From an uncultured Eubacteriales bacterium (GTDB lineage Bacteria > Bacillota > Clostridia > TANB77 > CAG-508): a stretch of 64,000 nt of DNA. Below are positions 53,526-63,174 of this stretch, piece after piece (the stretch's first letter is position 1; the number at the start of each line of letters is the position of its first letter). The notes beneath the pieces are model-generated. The model was not told the DNA's origin. It did not search any database and saw only the letters and a program-made list of their open reading frames with translations. The stretch is taken from positions 42,354 to 106,353 of the forward strand of contig CATKWX010000004.1 in NCBI GenBank assembly GCA_949840345.1, in the 5' to 3' direction. A program made the position numbers and the translations under genes.

Positions 53526-54717
53526 TTACCTTTTAAATCTATTCATTGCGTCTTTGATATCGCTTCTATTTCCAAAGGCTGATAATCTAAAATATCCTTC
53601 CCCTTCTGTTCCAAAGCCACTTCCGTGGTGTCCCTACTATACATTTCTCGTTTAGCAAATAATCAAAAAACTCCCAAGAGCTTAATCCATTTGGTGTCTT
53701 AACCCATATATATGGCGCGTTAATTCCGCCATATGTTTCATAGCCATATTTTTCTAGCTCACTTCGTATTATTTGTGCATTTTCTAAATAGAATTTAATA
53801 TTTTTATTTATTTGCTGTTTTCCTTCTTCTGAATATACCGCTTCTGCTGCCTTTTGAGTTATGTATGATACTCCATTAAATTTAGTACTTTGCCTTCTTG
53901 CCCATAATTTATTTATGCAAATTTTTTCATTGTTTTTTGTATATCCTATTACTTCCTTTGGTATTACTGTGTATCCACATCTTAATCCTGTAAACCCTGC
54001 TGTTTTTGAAAAACTTTTAATTTCTATTGCAACTTTTGAAGCACCTTCTATTTCATATATTGTATGTACAATATTTTTTTCTGTTATAAATGCCTCATAC
54101 GCTGCATCATAAATGATAATTGATTTGTTATTTATTGCATAATCTACCCATTTTTGTAATTGTGTTTTTGTAATTGTCGTACCTGTTGGATTGTTAGGAA
54201 AGCATAGATAAATTAGATCTACTTTTTCTTCTAGTAACTCTGGTATAAAGTTATTCTCTCTGTTCATTGGAATATACACTATTTTATTTCCTGCAATTAT
54301 ATTTGTATCCATATATACTGGATATACTGGATTTGGTATAGCAACTACATTGTTGTTTCCAAAAATATCTAGTATGTTTCCAGTGTCGCTCTTTGCTCCA
54401 TCTGATATAAATATTTCTGTTTCATCTATACTCACATTTCTAGATTTATAATCATTTTCTACTATTTTTTCTTTTAGGAATTGGTACCCATACTCGGGTG
54501 GATATCCTTTAAATGTAGAAATATCCCCCATTTCATCTACAGCATTATGCATCGCTTCTATTATTGATTTAGGAATAGGTAATATAACGTCTCCTATTCC
54601 CATTTTTATTATCTTTTTTGACGGATTATTTTGCTTAAATTCATTTACCTTTTTAGATATTGTTGAAAACAAATAGTTGTCTTGTAATTTTAAAAAATTT
54701 TCGTTCATATTTGCCAT
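53526..54717 (-). CDS. dapL: LL-diaminopimelate aminotransferase DapL, read through a +1 shift at CGG
   Basis: PLP enzyme converting tetrahydrodipicolinate directly to LL-DAP. The first frame has [46 protein letters not shown] and [14 protein letters not shown] with the PLP Lys in SKT, then derails after VGTP into RKWLWNRR and stops at 53587. Codons CCA CGG AAG: skipping C (complement of 53625) gives [20 protein letters not shown], the conserved substrate-binding end, and [13 protein letters not shown] to a TAA at 53526. 396 residues. The ATG at 54717 has AGGAGG; the longer frame to 54753 overlaps dapF and is rejected. Directly downstream of dapF. Confidence 0.93.
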
Positions 54718-54730
54718 AAAATTTACCTCC

Positions 54731-55561
54731 TCAAATTTCAATTTCACCTTCAAATACAGTAACTGCTGGGCCCTTCATATATATGTGATTATTTTCTTTA
54801 TTCCAATTTATGTTTAGTTCTCCACCTTTTAGATGTACGTTTACTTTGGAATTGGTGTACCCTTCACTATTGCATATTGCAGCACTTGCACAAGCGCCTG
54901 TTCCGCAAGCTAGTGTTTCTTTTGCGCCTCTTTCCCATACTCTCATTTTTATATTTTCATTATCTAGTATTTCTACAAATTCTACATTCGTTCTTTCCGG
55001 AAAATTAACATTGTTTTCAATTACTGGTCCAAGTTTTTCTATATCAATATTATCAATATTATCTACTATTGATACTGCATGTGGATTTCCTATAGATACA
55101 CATATAAGTTTTATATTTTCGTCTTCAATATTTATTTTGATTTTATTGCTATCTCCAATAATTGGAATTTCTCTTGGTTTAAAGTAAGGCTCACCCATAT
55201 CTACTTGCACACTTATAACTTTATTGTTTTTAATATCTAATTTTAGTTTTTTTATCCCGCTTAATGTTTCTATTTCTAATTCTTCTTTTTTTGTTATATT
55301 GTTATCATATAAAAATTTGCCAACACATCTTATTCCATTGCCACACATTTTAGCTTCTGTTCCATCTGAATTAAATATTCTCATTTTGAAATCTGCAATA
55401 TCACTCTTTAATATTAATATTACTCCATCTGAGCCAATACCAAAATTTCTATTAGATAATTTAGAAACGTTTTCTATTATTCCTTCATAGTCTTGACATA
55501 TGCAATTTATGTATATATAGTCGTTTCCTAAGCCTTGCATTTTTGTAAATTTAATTTTCAT
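54731..55561 (-). CDS. dapF: Diaminopimelate epimerase DapF
   Basis: Converts LL-DAP to meso-DAP for lysine and peptidoglycan. 276 residues with MQGLGNDYIYINC, the first catalytic Cys in AKMCGNGIRCVGKF, SIGNPHAV, FPERTNVEFVE and the second catalytic Cys in LACGTGACASAA. Start ATG 55561 with AGGGTG. With dapL it forms a two-gene operon giving the whole DapL branch endpoint. Confidence 0.96.
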   Translation of the reverse strand: MKIKFTKMQGLGNDYIYINCICQDYEGIIENVSKLSNRNFGIGSDGVILILKSDIADFKMRIFNSDGTEAKMCGNGIRCVGKFLYDNNITKKEELEIETLSGIKKLKLDIKNNKVISVQVDMGEPYFKPREIPIIGDSNKIKINIEDENIKLICVSIGNPHAVSIVDNIDNIDIEKLGPVIENNVNFPERTNVEFVEILDNENIKMRVWERGAKETLACGTGACASAAICNSEGYTNSKVNVHLKGGELNINWNKENNHIYMKGPAVTVFEGEIEI

Positions 55562-55585
55562 AGTATCACCCTATATATAGATATT

Positions 55586-55622
55586 AAAAAAAGATAGAAG
55601 TTGTTCCTTCTATCTTTTTTAA
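55586..55622 (-). terminator. Terminator of the second repeat protein
   Basis: AAAAAAGATAGAAG-TTGTT-CCTTCTATCTTTTTT; the T-run follows on the minus strand. Confidence 0.88.
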
Positions 55623-55642
55623 TATTTTAGACTTACTAATAT

Positions 55643-56437
55643 TTACCTATTCCCCTTACTATCTTCTAATTGATAATATTTCTCGAAAAGCGTCCTTGCT
55701 TGTTTTGTTTTCCTCATTAGTTCTCTTTTTCGTTGTTCTTTTTGTTCTAGTGATTCTGGAGTTGATACCTCTTCTCCTACTACTTGACTTCCTTTTGCTT
55801 TAGAAATTAGCCCAATTCTCTCTACTTCTCTTCTTTCTTTTTTATCCATTTCATAAACTCCTACTCCATTATATGCTCTCTTTATGGCCATAAGCTTTGC
55901 ACCTATTTCAAATTTACCATCTAATTCATTTTCTTCTATTATCTTTGGTATATCCACTCCCTCTTGCTCTAATTCTTCTAACAATCTATATTTAGTTCTT
56001 CCATTAACTATTTTTGTTAATTGTAATGTACTTAGATCTACTCCATTTACCTTTAATATTCTAGCTATTTTTAATGCTCTTTTTAGAGAAGTTTCTTTTT
56101 CGCTCAATTCTATTATACTTCTTTTTTGATTAGTTGTATCTTTTGAGATTAGACCAAACCTTTCTGCTTCTCTTTTTTCTTCTTCTGTTATTTGATAATT
56201 ACCATTATATGCATTCCTTAACATTCTAATTCCTGTTGCATATGGATATTCCGGATCCAAATCGTTTTCTTCTATTATTTTCTGTATATCTGCTCCAACT
56301 TGTTCTAGTTCTCCTAATATCCTATATTTAAATCTTCCATTATTTGTCTTCGTTAGTTGTAATGTACTTGGATCTACTCCATTTACTTTCAATATTCTAG
56401 TTATTCTTAACGTTTCGTCTATTCTAACTTTTCCCAT
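55643..56437 (-). CDS. Repeat protein of unknown function (homolog of 29627-30784)
   Basis: A 264-residue homolog with two copies of the same unit of about 90 residues: ETLRITRILKVNGVD, STLQLTKTNNGR, GELEQVGADIQKIIEENDLD, GIRMLRNAYNG and ITEEEKREAERFGLIS, then a basic C-terminus (RKRELMRKTKQARTLFEKYY). Its upstream region matches that of the first homolog (TTGAAT, 16 bases, TATAAT, then GTGAGGTATAAAATG), so the two are a dispersed duplication including control region. The function is not known; the regular repeats suggest a nucleic-acid or protein-binding array. Start ATG at 56437. Confidence 0.75.
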   Translation of the reverse strand: MGKVRIDETLRITRILKVNGVDPSTLQLTKTNNGRFKYRILGELEQVGADIQKIIEENDLDPEYPYATGIRMLRNAYNGNYQITEEEKREAERFGLISKDTTNQKRSIIELSEKETSLKRALKIARILKVNGVDLSTLQLTKIVNGRTKYRLLEELEQEGVDIPKIIEENELDGKFEIGAKLMAIKRAYNGVGVYEMDKKERREVERIGLISKAKGSQVVGEEVSTPESLEQKEQRKRELMRKTKQARTLFEKYYQLEDSKGNR

Positions 56438-56474
56438 TTTATACCTCACTATTATAATATCATATTATATTATT

Positions 56475-56502
56475 ATTATATCATAAATTTGGTAAAATTC
56501 AA
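56475..56502 (-). promoter_or_regulatory. Promoter of the second repeat protein
   Basis: On the minus strand TTGAAT (56497-56502), 16-base spacer ending ATTTATGA, TATAAT (56475-56480). Confidence 0.75.
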
Positions 56503-56529
56503 ATATGGGTAGAGTTTTGAGGCATATAC

Positions 56530-56700
56530 AAAAAAGGTGGCTTCGCCACACTGAACGACGAGGGCGTCGTTCCCTACAACGTTTGCAATATATAAACGGA
56601 AAGTCGAACTTTCCTAATACAAAACATAAGGGCGCATGATTGCGCCATTTTTCCTATACAATAAGAAAAATGGACGACCAATGGTCGCCCCTACATTGTT
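56530..56700. repeat. Intergenic hairpin-repeat cluster after acpP
   Basis: GGTGGCTTCGCCAC, GAACGACGAGGGCGTCGTTC with CCCTAC tail, a GTTTGCAATATA joint, GGGCGCATGATTGCGCC, and GGACGACCAATGGTCGCCCC. No gene is seen. Confidence 0.8.
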
Positions 56701-56704
56701 ATTC

Positions 56705-56944
56705 CTATACATTTTCTTTTATGTATTCAACAACATCATTTACTGTAACAACTTTTTCTGCATCAGCGTCTGGAATTTCCATATCAAATTCTTCTTCTAA
56801 TGCCATTACTAATTCAACTATATCAAGTGAATCTGCTCCTAAATCATCTATAAAAGATGCTTCAAGTGTAACTGCTGTTTCTTCAACTCCAAGTTGTTCT
56901 ACTATTATTTCTTTTACTTTTTCGAAAACTTCTTCTGAACTCAT
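56705..56944 (-). CDS. acpP: Acyl carrier protein
   Basis: Carries growing fatty acids on a phosphopantetheine arm. 79 acidic residues with the attachment motif [18 protein letters not shown] (Ser of DSL) and [19 protein letters not shown]. Start ATG 56944 with GGGAGGTG. It lies after plsX, the usual fatty acid and phospholipid order. Confidence 0.96.
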   Translation of the reverse strand: MSSEEVFEKVKEIIVEQLGVEETAVTLEASFIDDLGADSLDIVELVMALEEEFDMEIPDADAEKVVTVNDVVEYIKENV

Positions 56945-57051
56945 TTTAAGTTCACCTCCCTTTATTTCAAAACGCTTTATACGTTAAATTTATATTTTTA
57001 ATATTAATAACACTAAAATAATATATATATTCTAAAATGTCAATACATAAA

Positions 57052-58071
57052 TTAATTTTTTTCAAATTGTTCTCTTAATTTATTTATTGTTCCACTTTCT
57101 GCAAATTTTTCTGCTTGTTTTATTGTGTAATAGAATAGTTTTGCATCACTACTTCCATGGGCTTTTACTACCGGTTTTTTTACTCCTAAAAATAGTGCTC
57201 CACCATATTCTTTATAATCCATTGTTTTTGCAAATTTCTTTATTGATGGTAATGCTGGAATTGAACATATTAATGATAATATGTTTCTTTTTAGGCTTTC
57301 CTTAAGTGTTCTTTTAACTAGCTTTCCTACGCCTTCTGCTGTTTTTAGAAGTACATTTCCTGTAAATCCATCTGTTATTACTGCATCAATTTCACCTGTA
57401 AAGGCATCTCTTCCTTCTACATTTCCAACAAAATTTATTCCCAAAGTTTCTGCATTCTCTTTTAATTCATAGTATGTTTCTTTTATTAAATCATTACCTT
57501 TTGTTTCTTCTGTTCCAATATTTAATAATCCAATTTTAGGATTTTCTATTCCACAAACGCTTTCTAAGTATACATTAGCCATTCGTGCAAATTGTACTAA
57601 ATTTATTACCTTACAATTTGTATTTGCTCCTGCATCCATAAGCATTACACTTTTTTTGTAGGATGGAAGCATTGGTGCTAGCGCCGGCCTATCTATTCCT
57701 TTAATTCTACCTATTAATAAGGTTGCACCTGTAAGAAGTGCACCTGAATTTCCTGCTGAAATAAATACATCGCCTTTTCCTTCTTTTAATAAATTAAATC
57801 CTACTACCATTGATGAATCTTTTTTATGTTTTATTGCTTGTGTTGGTGTATCTTCCATATCAATAGTTTCTGTTGTATTATGTATTTTTAATCTATTTGA
57901 AATTTCTGATATATTATCTTTATTATATATTTCTTTTATTTTGCTATTTATTACTTCTTCTTTACCTATTAATATAATTTCTGAATTAATTTCTTTTATT
58001 GCTTTTACTGCGCCCTTTATTGTTGCATCTGGAGCGTTATCTCCTCCCATTGCATCTAGTAAAATAACCAT
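57052..58071 (-). CDS. plsX: Phosphate acyltransferase PlsX
   Basis: Makes acyl-phosphate from acyl-ACP to start phosphatidic acid synthesis; peripheral membrane enzyme. 339 residues with VILLDAMGGDNAPDATIKGA, FISAGNSGALLTGATL, PALAPMLPS, GLLNIGTEETKGNDLIKE, DAVITDGFTGNVLLK and YGGALFLGVKKPVVKAHGSS. Start ATG 58071 with GGGAGG. Promoter at 58157-58185. Confidence 0.96.
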   Translation of the reverse strand: MVILLDAMGGDNAPDATIKGAVKAIKEINSEIILIGKEEVINSKIKEIYNKDNISEISNRLKIHNTTETIDMEDTPTQAIKHKKDSSMVVGFNLLKEGKGDVFISAGNSGALLTGATLLIGRIKGIDRPALAPMLPSYKKSVMLMDAGANTNCKVINLVQFARMANVYLESVCGIENPKIGLLNIGTEETKGNDLIKETYYELKENAETLGINFVGNVEGRDAFTGEIDAVITDGFTGNVLLKTAEGVGKLVKRTLKESLKRNILSLICSIPALPSIKKFAKTMDYKEYGGALFLGVKKPVVKAHGSSDAKLFYYTIKQAEKFAESGTINKLREQFEKN

Positions 58072-58156
58072 TACTTTTAGCTCCTCCCTTGTTTTGTAAC
58101 GTTAATATATTCTAATATTGATTAAATGTTACGGCTATAATAATAATATGTACTTA

Positions 58157-58185
58157 TACTATTATTATATATATAAAAAGTCAAG
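58157..58185 (-). promoter_or_regulatory. Promoter of plsX
   Basis: On the minus strand TTGACT (58180-58185), 17-base spacer, TAGTAT (58157-58162). Confidence 0.68.
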
Positions 58186-58209
58186 AGTTTTTTATTAATT
58201 TGACCGATT

Positions 58210-58275
58210 AGTTTTAAAAAATGAAATTCTTTCATTTTTTAAAACTGTAGGGGCGACCATTGGTCGTTCAAAATA
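58210..58275. repeat. Hairpin plus interspersed repeat before plsX
   Basis: AGTTTTAAAAAATGAAA and TTTCATTTTTTAAAACT form a 17-bp stem with a TTC loop region, followed by GTAGGGGCGACCATTGGTCG in reverse orientation of the family. Confidence 0.75.
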
Positions 58276-58316
58276 TCTGTTGTATCACCGAAAAAAACGA
58301 TTTTTTCCTATACCAC

Positions 58317-58354
58317 AAAAAAACGTAATTGGAAAATCCAATTACGTTTTTTAT
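58317..58354 (-). terminator. Terminator of the str operon after tuf
   Basis: AAAACGTAATTGG-AAAAT-CCAATTACGTTTT followed by TTT on either strand, 15 bases after the tuf stop. Confidence 0.92.
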
Positions 58355-58368
58355 ATAAAGAGTGTTTA

Positions 58369-59571
58369 TTACTCAATTATTTCTGAAACTATACCAGAAC
58401 CTACTGTTCTACCACCTTCACGGATAGCAAATCTTAATCCTTTTTCTATAGCTATAGGTGTAATTAATTCGATTGTCATTGCAATGTTATCTCCTGGCAT
58501 TACCATTTCTGTTCCTGCTGGTAAATCGATAACACCTGTAACGTCTGTTGTTCTGAAGTAGAATTGTGGTCTATATCCATTAAAGAATGGTGTATGTCTT
58601 CCACCTTCTTCTTTTGTTAAGATATATACTTCTGCTTTGAATTTTGTATGTGGATGTATTGTTCCTGGTTTTGCTAAAACTTGACCTCTTTCGATTTCGT
58701 TTCTTTGAATACCTCTTAATAGAACTCCTATGTTGTCTCCAGCTTCTGCTTGGTCTAATAATTTTCTGAACATTTCAACACCAGTAACAACTGTTTTTGG
58801 TGTTTCTTTTGATAATCCAACGATTTCAACTTCTTCAGAAACTTTTATTGTTCCTCTTTCTACTCTACCTGTAGCAACTGTTCCTCTACCTGTTATTGTG
58901 AATACGTCTTCAACTGGCATTAAGAATGGTTGGTCTGTTGGTCTATCTGGTGTTGGTATATAGCTATCAACTGCAGCCATTAACTCTTTCATACATTCAT
59001 ATTCTGGAGCGTTTGGATCTGTTGATGAACATTCTAATACTTTTAGAGAAGATCCCTTTACGATAGGGATTTCATCTCCTGGGAATTCATAACTAGTTAA
59101 TAAGTCTCTAACTTCCATTTCAACTAATTCTAATAATTCTGGATCGTCAACCATATCACATTTGTTTAAGTAAACAACGATATATTTAACTCCAACTTGT
59201 CTTGCAAGTAATATGTGCTCTCTTGTTTGAGGCATTGGACCGTCAGCTGCTGAAACTACTAATATAGCTCCATCCATTTGTGCTGCACCTGTAATCATGT
59301 TTTTTACATAGTCAGCATGTCCTGGACAGTCAACGTGTGCATAGTGTCTTGCTTCTGTTTCATATTCAACGTGTGCTGTGTTAATTGTGATTCCTCTTGC
59401 TTTTTCTTCTGGAGCACCGTCTATTTGATCATATGCTGTAAATTGTGCCTTTCCTAATAATCCTAACCATTTTGTAATAGCTGCTGTTGTTGTTGTTTTA
59501 CCGTGGTCAACGTGACCAATTGTACCAATGTTAACATGTGGTTTTGTTCTTTCAAATTTAGCTTTTGCCAT
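58369..59571 (-). CDS. tuf: Elongation factor Tu
   Basis: GTPase delivering aminoacyl-tRNA to the ribosomal A site. 400 residues: [19 protein letters not shown] (P-loop), [13 protein letters not shown] (switch I), [20 protein letters not shown] and the end [18 protein letters not shown]. Start ATG 59571 with AGGAGGAAAT. Last gene of the str operon. It would deliver any tRNA used at the CGG shift sites; no unusual residue stands out by eye. Confidence 0.98.
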   Translation of the reverse strand: MAKAKFERTKPHVNIGTIGHVDHGKTTTTAAITKWLGLLGKAQFTAYDQIDGAPEEKARGITINTAHVEYETEARHYAHVDCPGHADYVKNMITGAAQMDGAILVVSAADGPMPQTREHILLARQVGVKYIVVYLNKCDMVDDPELLELVEMEVRDLLTSYEFPGDEIPIVKGSSLKVLECSSTDPNAPEYECMKELMAAVDSYIPTPDRPTDQPFLMPVEDVFTITGRGTVATGRVERGTIKVSEEVEIVGLSKETPKTVVTGVEMFRKLLDQAEAGDNIGVLLRGIQRNEIERGQVLAKPGTIHPHTKFKAEVYILTKEEGGRHTPFFNGYRPQFYFRTTDVTGVIDLPAGTEMVMPGDNIAMTIELITPIAIEKGLRFAIREGGRTVGSGIVSEIIE

Positions 59572-59723
59572 TTTTGATTTCCTCCTTATTTTTTATATTT
59601 TATTTTTTTAAAATTTAATGTCTTTATTTACGGATGAGCGGTATTCGCCCATACATTTTGTATGCATTGCTATTTTATAATATTTTTATTAAAATTGCAA
59701 GTGTTTTGTTATTTTTTTAATAA

Positions 59724-59832
59724 AATCCCCAGTCACTTCGTGACATCCCCTTTAAGTAAAGGGGACAAGTGTTTTATATAACCTTGGCTCCCTTATCTAA
59801 GGGAGCTGTCTGCGTTAGCAGACTGAGGGTTT
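59724..59832. repeat. Double-hairpin interspersed element, copy 3
   Basis: Left half with GTCACTTCGTGAC and CCCCTTTAAGTAAAGGGG, right half with CTCCCTTATCTAAGGGAG and GTCTGCGTTAGCAGAC ending GAGGGTTTTA. Its last bases touch the fusA stop codon. The inner stem (CTGCG/GCAG) differs from the other copies by paired changes. Confidence 0.88.
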
Positions 59833-61916
59833 TAGTCTTCTTTCTTTGTTCTTGTTGCAACTATTGTTTCAAGTACAGATTTTGGAACTTCTTCATAATG
59901 GCTTGGTTCCATTGCATATGTTCCTCTACCTTGTGTTTTTGAACGTAAGTCTGTTGCATATCCAAACATTTCTGATAATGGAATAAATCCTCTTATTATT
60001 TGAGATCCGCTTCTTGCTTCCATTCCTTCCATTCTTCCACGTCTTGAGTTTATATCTCCTATAACATCTCCCATGTATTCTTCTGGGACTGTTATTTCAA
60101 CTCTCATTATAGGCTCTAATATAACTGATTTCGCTTGTCTACATCCTTCTTTGAAGGCCATAGAACCAGCTATTTTGAACGCCATTTCTGAAGAGTCAAC
60201 ATCGTGGTAAGATCCATCTACTAATGTTGCCTTGAAATCTATAACTGGGTATCCAGCTAAAATTCCGCTTTCAGCAGCTTCCCTAATTCCTTCTTCAACT
60301 GGTTTAATATATTCTTTTGGAACAACACCACCAACGATTTTGCTCTCAAATTGAATTCCTGAACCTGGCTCTAATGGTTCCATTTCTAGCCATACGTGAC
60401 CATATTGTCCACGTCCACCAGATTGACGAATGAATTTTCCTTCTACTCTAACTGCATTTCTTATTGTTTCTTTGTAAGCAACTTGTGGTTTACCTACATT
60501 ACATTCAACTTTAAATTCTCTTTTTAATCTATCAACAATTATATCTAGATGTAGTTCTCCCATTCCTGCTATAATTGTTTGACCACTATCATGGTCTGTA
60601 TATGTTTTAAATGTTGGATCTTCTTCTGCTAATTTAGATAATCCTATTGCCATTTTTTCTTGTGCCGCCTTATCTTTAGGCTCAATAGCTATATCTATAA
60701 CTGGCTCTGGGAATTCCATATTCTCTAATATAACTGGGTTTGCAGGATCACATAGTGTATCACCTGTTGAAACTTCTTTTAATCCCACTGCTGCTGCTAT
60801 ATCTCCAGCATATACTTTTTCAATATCTTCTCTGTGATTAGCATGCATTTGTAGTATTCTACCAATTCTATCTTTTTTATCTTTGTTTGCATTTAATATT
60901 GTTGAACCTGATTCTAATGTTCCAGAATATACTCTAAAGAAACATAATTTTCCAACAAATGGGTCTGTTGCAATTTTAAATGCTAATGCAGCAAAAGGTT
61001 CTGTATCGCTTGTTTTTCTGTCTGTTTCGTTTCCATCTACATCTACACCTTTGATATCTGGAATATCTGTTGGTGCAGGCATATAATAGATTATAGCATC
61101 TAGTAATTCTTGTACCCCTTTATTTTTATATGATGATCCACATGTTACAGGAACTATTGCGTTTGCTATTGTTCCTTTTCTTAAACCGCTTCTTATTTCG
61201 TCTTCAGAAAGAGTTTCTCCTTCTAGATATTTCATCATTAATTCTTCATCTTGTTCTGCTGCGGCTTCTATCATTGCTTCTCTATATTTTGTTGCTGATT
61301 CTTTTAAATCTTCTGGAATGTCTGTTTCTTCAATAACTTTTCCTAAGTCATCTTTATGAATAAATGCTCTCATTTTTATTAAGTCAACTATACCTTGGAA
61401 ATTGTCTTCAGCTCCAATTGGTAATTCAACTGGAACAGCATTTGCATGTAGTCTTTCCTTCATTTGTTCAACGCATCCGTAAAAATCTGCACCTGTCATA
61501 TCCATTTTATTTACATATGCCATTCTAGGTACATGATATTTATCTGCTTGTCTCCAAACAGTTTCTGATTGTGGTTGAACACCACTTCTTGCAGCTAAAA
61601 CTAATACTGATCCATCTAATACTCTTAATGATCTTTCAACTTCAACTGTGAAATCTACGTGTCCTGGTGTATCGATTATATTTATTCTGTTATTCATCCA
61701 GAAACATGTTGTTGCAGCTGATGTAATTGTTATTCCTCTTTCTTGCTCTTGTTCCATCCAGTCCATAGTTGCAGCACCTTCGTGAACTTCACCTATTTTA
61801 TGGTTTATACCTGTATAGAACAAAATTCTTTCTGTAGTAGTAGTTTTACCAGCATCTATATGGGCCATTATTCCTATATTTCTTGTTCTTTCTAATGGGT
61901 ATGCTCTTCCTGCCAT
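59832..61916 (-). CDS. fusA: Elongation factor G
   Basis: GTPase driving ribosomal translocation. 694 residues: [20 protein letters not shown] (P-loop), [43 protein letters not shown], then domains III-V with [34 protein letters not shown] and [16 protein letters not shown]. Start ATG 61916 with GAGGAGG. Its stop codon abuts an interspersed double-hairpin element. Confidence 0.98.
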   Translation of the reverse strand: MAGRAYPLERTRNIGIMAHIDAGKTTTTERILFYTGINHKIGEVHEGAATMDWMEQEQERGITITSAATTCFWMNNRINIIDTPGHVDFTVEVERSLRVLDGSVLVLAARSGVQPQSETVWRQADKYHVPRMAYVNKMDMTGADFYGCVEQMKERLHANAVPVELPIGAEDNFQGIVDLIKMRAFIHKDDLGKVIEETDIPEDLKESATKYREAMIEAAAEQDEELMMKYLEGETLSEDEIRSGLRKGTIANAIVPVTCGSSYKNKGVQELLDAIIYYMPAPTDIPDIKGVDVDGNETDRKTSDTEPFAALAFKIATDPFVGKLCFFRVYSGTLESGSTILNANKDKKDRIGRILQMHANHREDIEKVYAGDIAAAVGLKEVSTGDTLCDPANPVILENMEFPEPVIDIAIEPKDKAAQEKMAIGLSKLAEEDPTFKTYTDHDSGQTIIAGMGELHLDIIVDRLKREFKVECNVGKPQVAYKETIRNAVRVEGKFIRQSGGRGQYGHVWLEMEPLEPGSGIQFESKIVGGVVPKEYIKPVEEGIREAAESGILAGYPVIDFKATLVDGSYHDVDSSEMAFKIAGSMAFKEGCRQAKSVILEPIMRVEITVPEEYMGDVIGDINSRRGRMEGMEARSGSQIIRGFIPLSEMFGYATDLRSKTQGRGTYAMEPSHYEEVPKSVLETIVATRTKKED

Positions 61917-61984
61917 CTTAGTATCCTCCTCTTATTTAAACTAAATTTTGATTAGAAACGAGTATAACTAGGCAACCGAGGTAA

Positions 61985-62035
61985 AAAATCCAGAAATGTA
62001 CTTTTGGTACATTGAGGAATTTTTTATCGAAGGTT
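61985..62035. promoter_or_regulatory. Hairpin between rpsG and fusA
   Basis: AAAAAATCC ... GTACTTTTGGTAC ... GGAATTTTTT forms a bulged stem. The rpsG-fusA spacer is where S7 regulates translation in other bacteria; whether this hairpin plays that part is inference. Confidence 0.5.
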
Positions 62036-62067
62036 AACGACGTTAGACGACGTTTATAATCGAATTT

Positions 62068-62538
62068 TTACCATTTGTAGTGTGCGAAAGCCTTATTAGC
62101 TTCTGCCATTCTATGCATTTCTTCTTTTCTCTTGAATGCTCCACCGTTACCAGCTATTGCATCTGTTATTTCTCCTGCTAATTTTTCTGCCATTGTTTTT
62201 TCATGTCTGTTTCTAGCATAAACAACTAACCATCTTAGACCTAATGTTTGTCTTCTTTCTGGTCTAATTTCCATTGGAACTTGGTATGTTGCTCCTCCAA
62301 CTCTTCTTGCTTTAACTTCAAGAACTGGCATTATATTATTTAGAGCTGCTTCAAAAACTTCTAGTGGATCTTTTTGTTCTTTTTCTTTTATTATGTCAAA
62401 AGCACCATATACTATTTTTTGAGCAACTGTTTTTTTACCATCAAGCATTACGTTGTTTATTAACTTTGTAACAACTTTGCTATTATATATTGGATCTGGT
62501 AAAACATCTCTTTTTGCAATATATCCTCTTCTAGGCAC
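62068..62538 (-). CDS. rpsG: 30S ribosomal protein S7
   Basis: Primary 16S rRNA binding protein of the small subunit head. 156 residues: [56 protein letters not shown] [19 protein letters not shown] and [15 protein letters not shown]. The start is a GTG at 62538 after AGGAGTG. Second gene of the str operon. Confidence 0.98.
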   Translation of the reverse strand: MPRRGYIAKRDVLPDPIYNSKVVTKLINNVMLDGKKTVAQKIVYGAFDIIKEKEQKDPLEVFEAALNNIMPVLEVKARRVGGATYQVPMEIRPERRQTLGLRWLVVYARNRHEKTMAEKLAGEITDAIAGNGGAFKRKEEMHRMAEANKAFAHYKW

Positions 62539-62696
62539 TATTCTTCACTCCTTTTTTATATTTTATATAGATATTAAAAAATATCTAAAGTTACTCTGGA
62601 AAGTTTACCTTTCCCGTATAGCGCTATTAAATGTATATTTATAGTTTGTAGTTTAAACAAATTATTATATATTTTTTAGCACTAATTTTTTAAATT

Positions 62697-63110
62697 TTAA
62701 GCCTTTGGTTTCTTAGCTCCGTATTTAGATCTAGCTTGCATTCTATCTTTAACACCTGCTGTATCTAAAGTACCTCTAATTATGTGGTATCTAACACCTG
62801 GTAAATCTTTTACCCTTCCACCTCTTATTAGAACAACACTGTGCTCTTGTAAGTTGTGTCCTATTCCCGGTATATAAGATGTTACTTCATAACCATTTGA
62901 AAGTCTAACCCTTGCAACTTTTCTTAAAGCTGAGTTTGGCTTTTTAGGTGTTACTGTTTTTACAACTGTACATACACCTCTTTTTTGTGGTGCTCTATTA
63001 TCTGTTTGTCTTTTTAATTTTGAGTTATATCCTTTTTGTAGAGCTGGTGCTGTAGATTTAGTTGTAGCTGTTTTTCTACCTTTTCTTACTAATTGGTTAA
63101 TTGTTGGCAA
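62697..63110 (-). CDS. rpsL: 30S ribosomal protein S12
   Basis: Decoding-centre protein of the small subunit. The family start [12 protein letters not shown] follows directly on a TTG at 63110, with AGGAGG eight bases upstream; the in-frame GTG at 63119 overlaps that site, so TTG is the start. 137 residues with [20 protein letters not shown] (Lys that is often mutated in streptomycin resistance is wild type), [20 protein letters not shown] and [13 protein letters not shown]. The C-terminal [10 protein letters not shown] is normal. First gene of the str operon in this window. Confidence 0.98.
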   Translation of the reverse strand: MPTINQLVRKGRKTATTKSTAPALQKGYNSKLKRQTDNRAPQKRGVCTVVKTVTPKKPNSALRKVARVRLSNGYEVTSYIPGIGHNLQEHSVVLIRGGRVKDLPGVRYHIIRGTLDTAGVKDRMQARSKYGAKKPKA

Positions 63111-63174
63111 TTTTTTCACCTCCTAAAAAAATATATAATAAATTGCTTTTTACCTACGGTTATACGTAATTAAA

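Noticed and set aside
10280..54717. Treating the eight split genes as pseudogenes or random sequencing errors
   Set aside because: All breaks are the same type (+1) at the same triplet (CGG), none is in a homopolymer, and both halves are otherwise intact and essential.
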